A DNA stretch of 64,000 bases, taken from assembly GCF_000217795.1 (NCBI RefSeq), contig NC_015681.1:1045244-1109243 (forward strand). The letters run 5' to 3'. The notes below the pieces were generated by a model that was not told the origin of the DNA, ran no database searches, and saw only the letters and a list, made by a program, of their open reading frames with translations. Position numbers and translations under genes: made by a program. Below are positions 8,788 to 19,537 of this stretch, in pieces. The number at the start of each line of letters is the position of its first letter. Positions within the stretch are counted from its first letter, which is position 1. The stretch is from Thermodesulfatator indicus DSM 15286. GTDB lineage: Bacteria; Desulfobacterota; Thermodesulfobacteria; Thermodesulfobacteriales; Thermodesulfatatoraceae.

Positions 8788-8978
8788 GAGACTTTTGCAA
8801 AATCCAGTAAACAAGATTGAAATCGCTCCAGCGCCTGGAGCCTTGCCACAGAGATTGCTTCGCCACTTCGTGGCTCGCAATGACTCTTTTTGGTTATCAC
8901 TGCGAGCCTATCTCCTAGTGTCACTGCGAGCCCGTATGGGCGAAGCAGTCTCTTAAATAAGATGTTCTGTAAAGGTCT
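8788..8978. repeat. Dispersed hairpin element, near-complete copy
   Basis: This 191-bp copy has left end GAGACTTTTGCAAAAT and right end GTAAAGGTCT, imperfect inverted repeats of each other. Inside are a hairpin ATTGC...GCCAC-TTC-GTGGC...GCAAT and a hairpin ACTGC...GCCC-GTAT-GGGC...GCAGT. The ACTGCGAG word is duplicated, so the second half is slightly longer than in other copies. It separates queH from dnaN. Confidence 0.8.
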
Positions 8979-9169
8979 TTGTGAATAAATGTTTAAAATT
9001 ATGTTAAAAGGTTGTTGAAATTTATGTTAAAATATTTTACCCCAAAATTTAAACAAAGTTTTCAACAATCTCTTTTTATAGAAAATACTAAGATTTGCCC
9101 TTTTTTTGACAATTTAAACCCGCTATATAAATTTAAAAAGTCTTTAAAAGAAAATAATAGGAGTTAGAG
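8979..9169. other. AT-rich region before dnaN, possible replication origin or promoter region
   Basis: This is a strongly AT-rich stretch. It has a one-mismatch DnaA-box-like word (TTATTCACA on minus, 8980-8988) and an inverted pair of two-mismatch words (9013-9021 and 9059-9067, core TTCAACA). A TTGACA at 9106-9111 is followed by TATATAAATT near 9124-9133 and may be the dnaN promoter, although the spacing is not ideal. The position next to dnaN-gyrB suits an origin, but dnaA is not in the window. Confidence 0.35.
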
Positions 9170-12675
<3,506 letters not shown>

Positions 12676-12683
12676 GAGGGCTT

Positions 12684-12887
12684 ATGGAGTGTCAAAAAGA
12701 GAAAAACTTGGCTCGTTGTAATTGCACGTATGAGCCCTGTTCTAAAAAAGGTATATGCTGTGAGTGTTTGAGTTATCATTTATCAAGGCGAGAGCTTCCG
12801 GGATGTTGTTTTCCGCAAGAGGCAGAGCGCACCTGGGACCGTTCTTTTGAACACTTCGCCCGCTTGGTTAGAGAAGGAAAAATTTAA
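12684..12887 (+). CDS. Small cysteine-rich protein, DUF6485 type
   Basis: This 67-residue protein has cysteines arranged [15 protein letters not shown] and GCCF, which suggests a metal-binding or redox fold. It resembles the DUF6485 family, whose function is unknown. It begins 8 bases after gyrB with a GGAGG site and is probably cotranscribed. Its stop codon ends one base before the 3' CCA end of the convergent tRNA gene. Confidence 0.75.
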   Translation: MECQKEKNLARCNCTYEPCSKKGICCECLSYHLSRRELPGCCFPQEAERTWDRSFEHFARLVREGKI

Positions 12888-12964
12888 TGGCGCGCCTGGG
12901 AGGACTCGAACCTCCAGCCTTTGGATTCGAAGTCCAACGCTCTATCCGGTTGAGCTACAGGCGC
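12888..12964 (-). tRNA. tRNA-Arg (anticodon UCG)
   Basis: The gene is 77 bases including an encoded CCA. The acceptor stem GCGCCTG/CAGGCGC, D stem GCTC/GAGC, anticodon stem TTGGA/TCCAA with loop CTTCGAA, and T arm GGAGG-TTCGAGT-CCTCC all pair. The anticodon is positions 34-36, TCG, reading CGA and probably CGG arginine codons. Confidence 0.95.
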
Positions 12965-13025
12965 TTTTAATTATTTAGCCACAATATTTATCTTTTGCCA
13001 AGAATTTTATTTAAAAGAATATATA

Positions 13026-13235
13026 GAGACCGCTCAAGGAGGCTCTTTCTTCTGGCGCAGCCTCGCCATGATTCTTTCCTGGTATTACGGCAAATCCTTA
13101 CTTCTCGTCACGGCAAGTCCTTTCCTTCTCCCACTGCGAGTCCTTTTCCTTACTGTCACTGCGAGGAGCCGTAGGAGATCCCTTTGCTGGTGCTCGGGAC
13201 AGGCGAAGCAGTCTCTTAAGTAAATCATTTGCAAA
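13026..13235. repeat. Degenerate dispersed element
   Basis: A diverged copy of the element begins GAGACC at 13026 and contains several CACTGCGAG-like words. It ends GAAGCAGTCTCTTAAGTAAATCATTTGCAAA. A short GGGACAGGC word (13196-13204) is embedded just before GAAGCAGTC. The gap 12965-13582 between the tRNA and the PEP-CTERM gene holds only this copy, the next one and the terminator; no coding signal was seen. Confidence 0.6.
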
Positions 13236-13240
13236 ACTAT

Positions 13241-13490
13241 TTATATGAGACCTTTGCAAATTATATGAGACCTTTGCAAAATTCAAATAATATAGAAAAT
13301 TCAAATAATTATAGATAGATCACCACGGTGCCATCGGCGCCTCGTGACAGGGATTGCTTCGCCACTTCGTAGTTCGCAATGACGGGAAAGGAGCTGATGG
13401 GCTTGCAATGACTTTTTTAGGGTGTCACGGCGAGGAGCCAGCTTCCATTCCGTCACTGCGAGCGTAGCGAAGCAGTCTCTTAAATATTTT
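13241..13490. repeat. Dispersed element with tandemly duplicated left end
   Basis: The left end, a 20-base unit containing GAGACCTTTGCAAA, is present twice in tandem (13241-13260 and 13261-13280). It is followed by two versions of AATTCAAATAAT. Then come the two hairpins, with the second ending CGAAGCAGTCTCTTAAATATTTT. The right terminal GCAAAGGTCTC is missing. Confidence 0.65.
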
Positions 13491-13540
13491 ATATTTATTA
13501 GGTAATTTTCAAGAGGATGTTGAGGTTTTTGGGGCCTTAG

Positions 13541-13584
13541 AAAGATAAATAAGGGGGAGCAAAAGCTCCCCCTTATTTATCTTT
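13541..13584 (-). terminator. Long perfect hairpin terminator
   Basis: A 20-base stem with an AAAA/TTTT loop contains GGGGGAGC/GCTCCCCC flanked by AT pairs. It begins at the stop codon of the PEP-CTERM gene. It is the only perfect 20-bp hairpin I noticed in the window. Confidence 0.85.
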
Positions 13585-14305
13585 ATTTTTTATTGCGTTT
13601 GCGGGAAATACCAAAGGCGATGAGGCCACCAGCACCCAAAAGGAGAACGGTGCTTGGTTCAGGTACAGCAGAAACTTTAAAATCAGCTGTACCTGTGCCG
13701 TCTATGATGCCGTTTCCGCCGCCGAGGATGTTGTCAAGCAAAGTGAGATCAGCGTTGATAGTATCATATAAATTGTCAGCAGTAAGGGTTAATATAATTT
13801 TAGTTATGGTATCTCCTGGATCAGCAAGCGCGTTAGTATCGTCATAAATTTCCCAGCTAAAAAGTGCATTTTCAACGGTATAATCACCTAAGGTAAAATC
13901 TATTGTTCCATCACCATCGTAATCTACAGGTAATTCGGGCACATCAAAATTTCCCAAATTATAACTTCCAGAGCTTGAAAGAGGAGCTTCCCAGGTGCCA
14001 ATGTTGAAAGGTCCTAAATTGGAACCACTTATATCATCATCGGTAGTACCCGGTACAAAATCTAGAAAAAAGTTATCAATTTCCAAATACCACTGGTAAG
14101 TGCCTGACGGAGGGTCAGGCAAAGTAAGGCCCGTGATATTATCAATAGTCAAAGTTAAAGGGCCATTTGTAGGTGTACCATTTACAGAAAACCCGGTTAA
14201 ATCAAAATCAAAGTTAGTGTTGTAAGTCCAAGTATAGGCCCTGGCCCCTACCGCTAAAACCATCAATAAAAATAAAACCAAACCGCCAAAAATAACTTTT
14301 CTCAT
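13583..14305 (-). CDS. PEP-CTERM sorting-domain exported protein
   Basis: This 240-residue secreted protein has an N-terminal signal peptide ending near GARA and a beta-rich middle poor in charged repeats. Its C-terminal sorting signal is VPEPSTVLLLGAGG followed by a short helix and RKR. PEP-CTERM proteins are cleaved by exosortase and are usually tied to exopolysaccharide production in Gram-negative bacteria. No exosortase gene is in the window. The ribosome site is AGGAGGGG. The middle resembles no family I can name. It stands alone between repeats and its own terminator. Confidence 0.85.
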   Translation of the reverse strand: MRKVIFGGLVLFLLMVLAVGARAYTWTYNTNFDFDLTGFSVNGTPTNGPLTLTIDNITGLTLPDPPSGTYQWYLEIDNFFLDFVPGTTDDDISGSNLGPFNIGTWEAPLSSSGSYNLGNFDVPELPVDYDGDGTIDFTLGDYTVENALFSWEIYDDTNALADPGDTITKIILTLTADNLYDTINADLTLLDNILGGGNGIIDGTGTADFKVSAVPEPSTVLLLGAGGLIAFGISRKRNKK

Positions 14306-14453
14306 AATTAAACCCCTCCTAAATTTTTTTTAATATTTTTATGCAAGAAGAATGCCCGTTTGTCATTTTTATTCTATTTTCAAAAAAACGTTGATAACCA
14401 AGTGTTTTGGATATGTTTTAAGTAAATTTTTATATATCGATTAACTAAGAATA

Positions 14454-14535
14454 GAAAAAATTTTCCACTTGCCTAGATTTAAAGCCCGTTTTAAAGGGAA
14501 AAATTTTTCTCTTGTGGGAAAAATTTTTCCACTTA
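14454..14535. promoter_or_regulatory. Three phased GGGAAAAATTTTTCC-like repeats
   Basis: Three related near-palindromes, cores GAAAAAATTTTC, GGGAAAAATTTTTC and GGGAAAAATTTTTCC, each followed by C(A/T)CTT, start at 14454, 14496 and 14516. The spacings of 42 and 20 bases are close to whole DNA turns. They lie upstream of the nik promoter and about 150 bases upstream of the divergent PEP-CTERM gene. They could be operator sites or an A-tract bend. The binding protein is unknown. Confidence 0.4.
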
Positions 14536-14556
14536 AGGGACAGGTAAAATTTATGG

Positions 14557-14616
14557 TTGACATTAATAAAAATTAATTTTTATTACTTAGTGTTATTAAT
14601 TTTAAAATTTTAACAT
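14557..14616 (+). promoter_or_regulatory. nik operon promoter with palindromic operator and NikR-like site
   Basis: TTGACA (14557-14562) is separated by 17 bases from TTATTA (14580-14585). A perfect 22-bp AT-rich palindrome (14564-14585) fills the spacer and the -10. Just downstream, GTGTTAT (14590-14596) and TTAACAT (14610-14616) are separated by 13 bases. This is close to the NikR site I recall for delta-type bacteria, GTGTTAC-N13-GTAACAC. A site covering the start region would suit nickel-dependent repression. The ribosome site AAGGAGG follows. Confidence 0.5.
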
Positions 14617-14629
14617 TAAGGAGGTTTAA

Positions 14630-15448
14630 ATGAGAAGGTTTTGGTTTTTGCTTCTGGTTTTGCTTTTGGGTGTAGGTGGTAAGGCCTGGGCTCATTTTCA
14701 GCTACTTATCCCTTCAAATGAAATTGTTACGGTAAATGACGGGCGCAGTGTAGAGCTTTTCTTAAGTTTTACCCATCCTATGGAGGGCGGTCCAAATATG
14801 GAAATGGCTCGTCCTGAGGCCTTTGGAGTGTTCGTAAGAGGCCAAAAGTATGATCTATTAAATACCTTAAAGATGATAAAAATACCCGTATATCCTAAAT
14901 GGCATCCTGAAGCAGCCAAAGAAAAGGGCACAGCCACGGCCTGGAAAGCGGTTTATAAATTCCGTCGTCCAGGAGATCACATCTTCTACGTAGTTCCTAA
15001 ACCTTATTTTGAACCCGCAGAAGAAAAATTTATCCTCCAGATTACCAAAGTGGTGGTAAACGCCTTTGGTGCTGAAGAAGGTTGGGATTCTCCCGTAGGT
15101 CTTAAGGCCGAGATAATTCCTCTTACCAGGCCTTACGGTGTGTGGGAAGGCAATACCTTCCAGGGCCTGGTTCTTATAAATGGCAAACCTGCCCCAAACC
15201 TTGAAGTAGAAGTTGAATATTACAACAAAGATGGCCGGGCTCATGCTCCCAAGGATCCCTTTGTTACCCAGGTCATTAAAACTGACGAAAACGGTGTTTT
15301 CACTTACACTATTCCCTGGGCTGGTTGGTGGGGTTTTTCAGCTCTAGGTGAAGGTGGCACCCTTAAAAAAGACGGTAAAAGCTATCCTGTTGAGCTTGAC
15401 GCTGTTATCTGGATTAAGGCCTATCCTATTCCTAAAGGAGTTAAGTAA
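14630..15448 (+). CDS. nikK: DUF4198 periplasmic protein of the nickel transporter
   Basis: This 272-residue exported protein has a clear signal peptide ending KAWA and a DUF4198 body. The mature protein starts HFQLLIPSNE, and the C-terminal half has a carboxypeptidase-like beta-sandwich repeat (LINGKPAPNLEVEVEYYN). In related nickel clusters this family is called NikK and is thought to help deliver or bind nickel in the periplasm. It is the first gene of an operon, sharing TAATG with nikM. The role is inferred from context and the NikR-like operator. Confidence 0.75.
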   Translation: MRRFWFLLLVLLLGVGGKAWAHFQLLIPSNEIVTVNDGRSVELFLSFTHPMEGGPNMEMARPEAFGVFVRGQKYDLLNTLKMIKIPVYPKWHPEAAKEKGTATAWKAVYKFRRPGDHIFYVVPKPYFEPAEEKFILQITKVVVNAFGAEEGWDSPVGLKAEIIPLTRPYGVWEGNTFQGLVLINGKPAPNLEVEVEYYNKDGRAHAPKDPFVTQVIKTDENGVFTYTIPWAGWWGFSALGEGGTLKKDGKSYPVELDAVIWIKAYPIPKGVK

Positions 15449-16053
15449 TGCATATTTCTGAGGGAGTACTTTCGGCCCCGGTGCTAATGGCCGGGGCCCT
15501 GGGTACGTGTGTTGGTACTATTCTCGGGTTAAGAAAAATATCACCTGAAAAAGTTCCCCAGGTAGCCCTTCTTTCCGCTGCCTTTTTTGTAGCTTCGCTG
15601 GTGCATGTGCCTTTAGGGCCAAGTTCTGTTCATCTAGTTTTAAATGGTGTGGTAGGAATAATTCTAGGTTGGGCTACTTTCCCTGCGCTTTTAGTAGCTC
15701 TCTTTTTACAGGCCATTCTTTTTCAATTCGGAGGGCTTACCACTTTAGGGGTAAATACCTTTAACATGGCTTTCCCAGGGGTTGTGGTTTATTACTTGTT
15801 TGGCCCCTTGGTTAGGTCTTTTAATCCTTTTGCAGCAGGGGTAGGGGCTTTTCTGGCTGGTGCTTTGGCCGTGCTTTTAAGTGGTATCCTGGTAGCCTTT
15901 GAGCTTACTTTTACAGGGGAAAGTTTTAAAGCCGCCGCTAAACTTATTCTAGCGGCTCATCTTCCGGTCATGATTATCGAAGGAATTATTACGGTTCTTT
16001 TAGTTAGCTTCCTCAAAAAAGTGCGTCCAGAAATATTCAAGCAGGAGGTATGA
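15448..16053 (+). CDS. nikM: Nickel ECF transporter substrate-specific membrane subunit (CbiM/NikM family)
   Basis: This 201-residue integral membrane protein begins MHISEGVLSAP. The N-terminal Met-His stretch of CbiM/NikM proteins forms the square-planar metal site. Further conserved pieces are HVPLGPSSVHLVLNG and LFQFGGLTTLGVNTFNMA. It is the S component that binds Ni(II) or Co(II). The neighbours NikK and NikL, rather than CbiN and cobalamin genes, favour nickel. The start overlaps the nikK stop by one base. Confidence 0.9.
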   Translation: MHISEGVLSAPVLMAGALGTCVGTILGLRKISPEKVPQVALLSAAFFVASLVHVPLGPSSVHLVLNGVVGIILGWATFPALLVALFLQAILFQFGGLTTLGVNTFNMAFPGVVVYYLFGPLVRSFNPFAAGVGAFLAGALAVLLSGILVAFELTFTGESFKAAAKLILAAHLPVMIIEGIITVLLVSFLKKVRPEIFKQEV

Positions 16054-16054
16054 G

Positions 16055-16654
16055 GTGAAACGTTTTTTTATCGGCCCGGTAATTATTTGCTGTTTACTCA
16101 TCGCCAGCCAAGCTTTGGCTCATAAAATCAGTATCTTTGCCTATACAGAAGATAATTCCATTCAGGGAGAAGTATATTTCAACGACGGTTCTCCAGCTAA
16201 AAATACCAGAGTTACTCTTCACCCCGTTGAAGGAGACAAGGTACTTGCAGAAACCAAAACAGATAAAGACGGAACTTTTAAGTTGCCCATCCCTAAGGGT
16301 GTAAAAGAAGTAAGGGTGGTGGCCTGGGCTGAAATGGGACATCGAGCCGAGATGAAACTAAAACTGGGCCAGGAAAATACAGAAACAGCGCCATCTGAGC
16401 CTGCTCCCGAAGCCAAAGCAGAGCCAACAAGCGCTCAAGTATCACCAACAGTTGCAGCCACTTCTATTTCAGAAGAACAACTTAGGAAAATTATTCGCGA
16501 GGAGGTTCGCAAGGAAATAGCCCCTATTAAGAATATGATCCAGGAGCTTGCCCGCGAAGCAGAAAAGCCTTCAGTAGGAGAAATTTTTGGAGGAATAGGT
16601 TATATTTTTGGGTTGTTTGGAATATGGGCATGGTTTCAGGCTCGCCGCAGATAA
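16055..16654 (+). CDS. nikL: NikL-like accessory subunit of the nickel transporter
   Basis: This 199-residue protein has a signal peptide, mature start HKISIFAYTEDN, and a beta-sandwich domain (GEVYFNDGSPAKNTRVTLH). It then has a low-complexity Pro/Ala/Glu linker, a predicted coiled coil (REEVRKEIAPIKNMIQELAR) and one C-terminal membrane helix. This is the NikL layout, a one-helix companion of NikM. It starts at GTG behind AGGAGG, one base after the nikM stop, and overlaps nikQ by 31 bases. Confidence 0.75.
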   Translation: MKRFFIGPVIICCLLIASQALAHKISIFAYTEDNSIQGEVYFNDGSPAKNTRVTLHPVEGDKVLAETKTDKDGTFKLPIPKGVKEVRVVAWAEMGHRAEMKLKLGQENTETAPSEPAPEAKAEPTSAQVSPTVAATSISEEQLRKIIREEVRKEIAPIKNMIQELAREAEKPSVGEIFGGIGYIFGLFGIWAWFQARRR

Positions 16655-17376
16655 GAAAAAATGCTTTTTTAAGAACTTGTGATCCGAGGGTCAAGTTTAT
16701 TTTGGCCCTCGGATACGCCATATTAGTAGCCCTTACTTATAATTTTAAGTTCTTAGCTCTGGCTTCAGTTTTTTCTATTATTTGTTTGTTTTTAAGTGGC
16801 CTACCTTTAGGTTATTACCTTAAAAGACTTGGGCTGGTAAATATATTTTTGCTCATCGTTTTAATTACTTTACCTTTTACTACCCCTGGGAAAGAAGTTT
16901 TCAAGATATGTTTTTTAACGGCTTCCAAAGAAGGGCTTAAACTGGCTCTTTTAATTTTTCTCAAATCAAACTTAATAATCCTTACGACCACGGCTCTTTT
17001 ATCTACTTCGTCTATATTTGAGCTGGCTCATGCACTTCACCATCTTTATTTGCCATCAAAGTTAGTTCAGCTGCTATTTTTTACTTTTCGTTATCTGCAC
17101 GTTATTGATAAGGAATTTACGCGCTTAAAAGAAGCCGCTGCTTTGCGCTGTTTTGTTCCCCGCACCAACCTATTTACTTATCGCACTACGGCTTATCTGG
17201 TAGGAAGCCTTATTGTGCGAAGCTATGACCGCTCCCAAAGGGTTTACGAAGCCATGTTATGCCGAGGCTTCAGTGGCACTTTCCCTGTCTATCATCACTT
17301 TTGTCTCAGAAAAAAAGATTTGCTCTTTGGAGTTTTTAGTGCCACCTACCTCGCTACTATTTTGATTTTTTGTTAA
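16624..17376 (+). CDS. nikQ: ECF transporter T component
   Basis: This 250-residue membrane protein of the CbiQ/NikQ family couples the substrate subunit to the ATPase. The conserved N-terminal DPRVKFILALGYA and the C-terminal coupling helix around SYDRSQRVYEAMLCRGFSG are visible, with four to five membrane helices between. ATG at 16624 and a second ATG at 16630 are both possible; both lie inside nikL. The operon order and overlaps show it belongs with nikK, nikM, nikL and nikO. Confidence 0.88.
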   Translation: MGMVSGSPQIRKNAFLRTCDPRVKFILALGYAILVALTYNFKFLALASVFSIICLFLSGLPLGYYLKRLGLVNIFLLIVLITLPFTTPGKEVFKICFLTASKEGLKLALLIFLKSNLIILTTTALLSTSSIFELAHALHHLYLPSKLVQLLFFTFRYLHVIDKEFTRLKEAAALRCFVPRTNLFTYRTTAYLVGSLIVRSYDRSQRVYEAMLCRGFSGTFPVYHHFCLRKKDLLFGVFSATYLATILIFC

Positions 17377-17386
17377 TTTGTTTTTT

Positions 17387-18094
17387 ATGGCGCTTTTAGA
17401 AATACGCAATTTGCACTTTGGTTATCCAACCCGGCCTATTTTTAAAGATTTTAATTTTTCTCTTTCCCCTGGAGAAAAAATAGGCTTGATGGGGCCAAAT
17501 GGAGCCGGTAAAACCACTCTTTTACGGCTAATTGTTGGTCTCTTAAAGCCTGAGCGGGGTGAAATAATTTACAACGGGCGGGTATGTCAGTCTGAAAAAG
17601 ACTTTCGCCTCCTGAGACGTGAAGTAAGTTTAGTTTTTCAAGATCCTGACGACCAGCTTTTTTGCCCTACAGTAGCTGAAGACATAGCCTTTGGGCCGTT
17701 AAATTTAGGTGTTCCTCGGGAAAAGGTGCCCAAATTAGTTAAACAGGTATTGGAACTCCTTGGTCTTCAAGGCTTTGAAAAAAGGATTACCTATCGTCTT
17801 TCTGGAGGAGAAAAGCGTTTGGTGGCTCTGGGAACGGTGCTAGCTATGGACCCGCAAGTTTTACTACTTGACGAACCTACCGGAGATCTTGACCCGCAAA
17901 ATATTGAAAGGCTTATCAAAATTCTTAATAAACTTCCAGCAGCTAAGCTTATAGTGTCTCACGATTTAGAATTTCTCAAAGCCACAACTGAAAAAATATA
18001 CTGGCTTGAAGCAGGAAATTTATCTCTTTATTACGATGTCTCTTCTTATAAATCTTCTCGTCTAATTTCCCTTGATCGTAGTATATTTCATTAA
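17387..18094 (+). CDS. nikO: ECF transporter ATPase
   Basis: This ATP-binding subunit powers nickel uptake. It has Walker A GPNGAGKTT, Q-loop FQDPDDQLF, signature LSGGEKR, Walker B VLLLDEPTGDLD and the switch His in VSHD. The start is the ATG at 17387 (MALLEIRNL, 235 residues); an upstream TTG at 17378 adds three hydrophobic residues without support. The C-terminus after the H-loop is short. It is the last gene of the nik operon. Confidence 0.9.
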   Translation: MALLEIRNLHFGYPTRPIFKDFNFSLSPGEKIGLMGPNGAGKTTLLRLIVGLLKPERGEIIYNGRVCQSEKDFRLLRREVSLVFQDPDDQLFCPTVAEDIAFGPLNLGVPREKVPKLVKQVLELLGLQGFEKRITYRLSGGEKRLVALGTVLAMDPQVLLLDEPTGDLDPQNIERLIKILNKLPAAKLIVSHDLEFLKATTEKIYWLEAGNLSLYYDVSSYKSSRLISLDRSIFH

Positions 18095-18113
18095 TGACAA
18101 ATCTTCGTTTTTT

Positions 18114-18305
18114 GGTCCCGGGAGGCGAAATTGTAAAATTTACCTTGCTATTTCTGCCGCGGAGTTCTGGTGGGATTGGTTATAGCCCAAAAATTAAGTC
18201 TTCCGCAAAGGCACCTTCTTTGCGGTGGCAGATGCTTATCAAAACTGGTATGACTTATCTCCAGAATAGCTTAAACAAGCTGGTTATTTTGATACGGAGG
18301 AATAA
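18114..18305 (+). pseudogene. Decayed coding remnant
   Basis: In the frame of 18114 the stretch reads as plausible protein, including AAEFWWDWL, FRKGTFFAVADAYQNWYDLS and LKQAGYFDTEE. It is broken by stops at 18183, 18195 and 18267 before ending at 18303. I do not recognise the family. An 8-bp hairpin CCGCAAAG/CTTTGCGG (18203-18225) lies inside. The last codons also form the ribosome site of the next gene. A 77-residue frame over the same bases has no coding character. Confidence 0.3.
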
Positions 18306-18307
18306 AT

Positions 18308-19045
18308 ATGGAACAACCGGTTTTTGATCATCGCAAACTAACTCTTGACGATGTTTTTGAGTTTGCCTGTTACCCTGGCATATCCTGTTTTAATATGTGT
18401 TGCTATGATTTGACTTTAGTTTTAAGTCCCTACGATTTTTTGCGCTTAAGGCGGGCGCTAGATCTTTCGTCTAAAGAGTTCATCGAGAGGTTTGCTGATT
18501 TTTATCTTGGAGACGTAACCCAGTTACCAGTTATCTCGGTTAGGATGAAAACTCATGATTTTGCCTGTCCCTTTTTGCGGGAGGAAGGCTGTTCTGTTTA
18601 TCCTGATCGTCCGGCATCATGCCGAACTTATCCACTGGCGCGATTTACCGGCCGAGATGAAGAAGGCAAGCGTTTTGAAATTTACCGTATTATTCGAGAG
18701 ACTCACTGCAAAGGCCACTTTGAAAAACGCCCCATAACGGTTAGAGAGTGGATAAAAGAACAAGGGCTTGAGCCCTATCACGAGTTTAATGACCTCTTCA
18801 GCGAGATCGTTTTTGCCCGCCAGCATATGGATAGGCCCCTATCTGCCGACGAACTGGATTTGATCTATAATGTTTTTTATGGCCTGGAAAACTTTAAAGA
18901 TTATGTGACTTCTGAAGAGCAACTATTTAAGAAGTTCTTTTCTGAAGATAAAATAAAAGAAGCTCTTGAAGATGATGAGAAACTTTTGCGTCTGGGTTTA
19001 GATTTTTTGCGTCAAACAATTTTTAAAGAATATCTAGCCTTATAA
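18308..19045 (+). CDS. YkgJ-family cysteine-cluster protein
   Basis: This 245-residue cytoplasmic protein has an N-terminal zinc or iron chelating cysteine cluster: GISCFNMCCYDL, then CPFLREEGCSVYPDRPASCR, then ETHCKGH. This pattern defines the YkgJ (CxxxCxxCC) family, whose role is unknown. The C-terminal half is helical and acidic. The ribosome site is CGGAGG. It stands alone between the nik operon and rsfS. Confidence 0.82.
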   Translation: MEQPVFDHRKLTLDDVFEFACYPGISCFNMCCYDLTLVLSPYDFLRLRRALDLSSKEFIERFADFYLGDVTQLPVISVRMKTHDFACPFLREEGCSVYPDRPASCRTYPLARFTGRDEEGKRFEIYRIIRETHCKGHFEKRPITVREWIKEQGLEPYHEFNDLFSEIVFARQHMDRPLSADELDLIYNVFYGLENFKDYVTSEEQLFKKFFSEDKIKEALEDDEKLLRLGLDFLRQTIFKEYLAL

Positions 19046-19099
19046 AGTTTATCCTTAAACTTAGTTGCGTTATACTTGAATAAATTTCATCTAGGAGGT

Positions 19100-19537
19100 A
19101 TGAGCAGCCGAGTGAAAAGAGAAGCTTTAGCTACTAAGAAAACTGTTTTAAAACCCGAAGACCTTGCCCGCCTTATGGCCCAACTTGCCTTAAACAAAAA
19201 AGTTCACGACTTAGTCATAATAGATGTTAGAGGACTTTCTTCTTATGCCGATTTTATACTGGTGGCTAGCGCTCGTTCAGCACGGCATGTGCAGGGAGTG
19301 GCTGATTACTTAGAAGAAGAGCTATACCGGGAAAACATTACGCCTCTTGGTATTGAAGGCACAGATGAAGGTCAGTGGGTACTGATGGATTATGGAGACG
19401 TTGTTTTTCATCTGTTTTTTGAGCCAGTTAGAGAATTTTACGACATCGAAGGCCTCTGGATGGATGCTACTCGCATAAAACCTGAAGACTGGGGCCTGGT
19501 TTTAGCAGAACCTACCGAAGAAGATGAAAATAAATAA
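19100..19537 (+). CDS. rsfS: Ribosomal silencing factor RsfS
   Basis: It binds ribosomal protein uL14 and blocks joining of the subunits when nutrients are scarce. Family segments DLVIIDVRGLSSYADFILV, SARHVQGVADYLEE and DYGDVVFHLFFEPVREFYDIEGLW are complete. The open frame begins at a TTG (19076), but AGGAGG at 19093-19098 lies one base before an ATG (19100) and 13 bases before a GTG (19112), so the exact start is uncertain. It overlaps gpmI by 14 bases. Confidence 0.92.
   Translation: MSSRVKREALATKKTVLKPEDLARLMAQLALNKKVHDLVIIDVRGLSSYADFILVASARSARHVQGVADYLEEELYRENITPLGIEGTDEGQWVLMDYGDVVFHLFFEPVREFYDIEGLWMDATRIKPEDWGLVLAEPTEEDENK

Noticed and set aside
8776-8880. N-terminal extension of queH
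   Set aside because: These codons are part of a dispersed repeat; the family N-terminus begins at the Met cluster at 8764-8775.
18094-18327. 77-residue open frame after nikO
   Set aside because: Composition is not protein-like, it overlaps the next gene in another frame, and a different frame over the same bases looks like decayed coding sequence.
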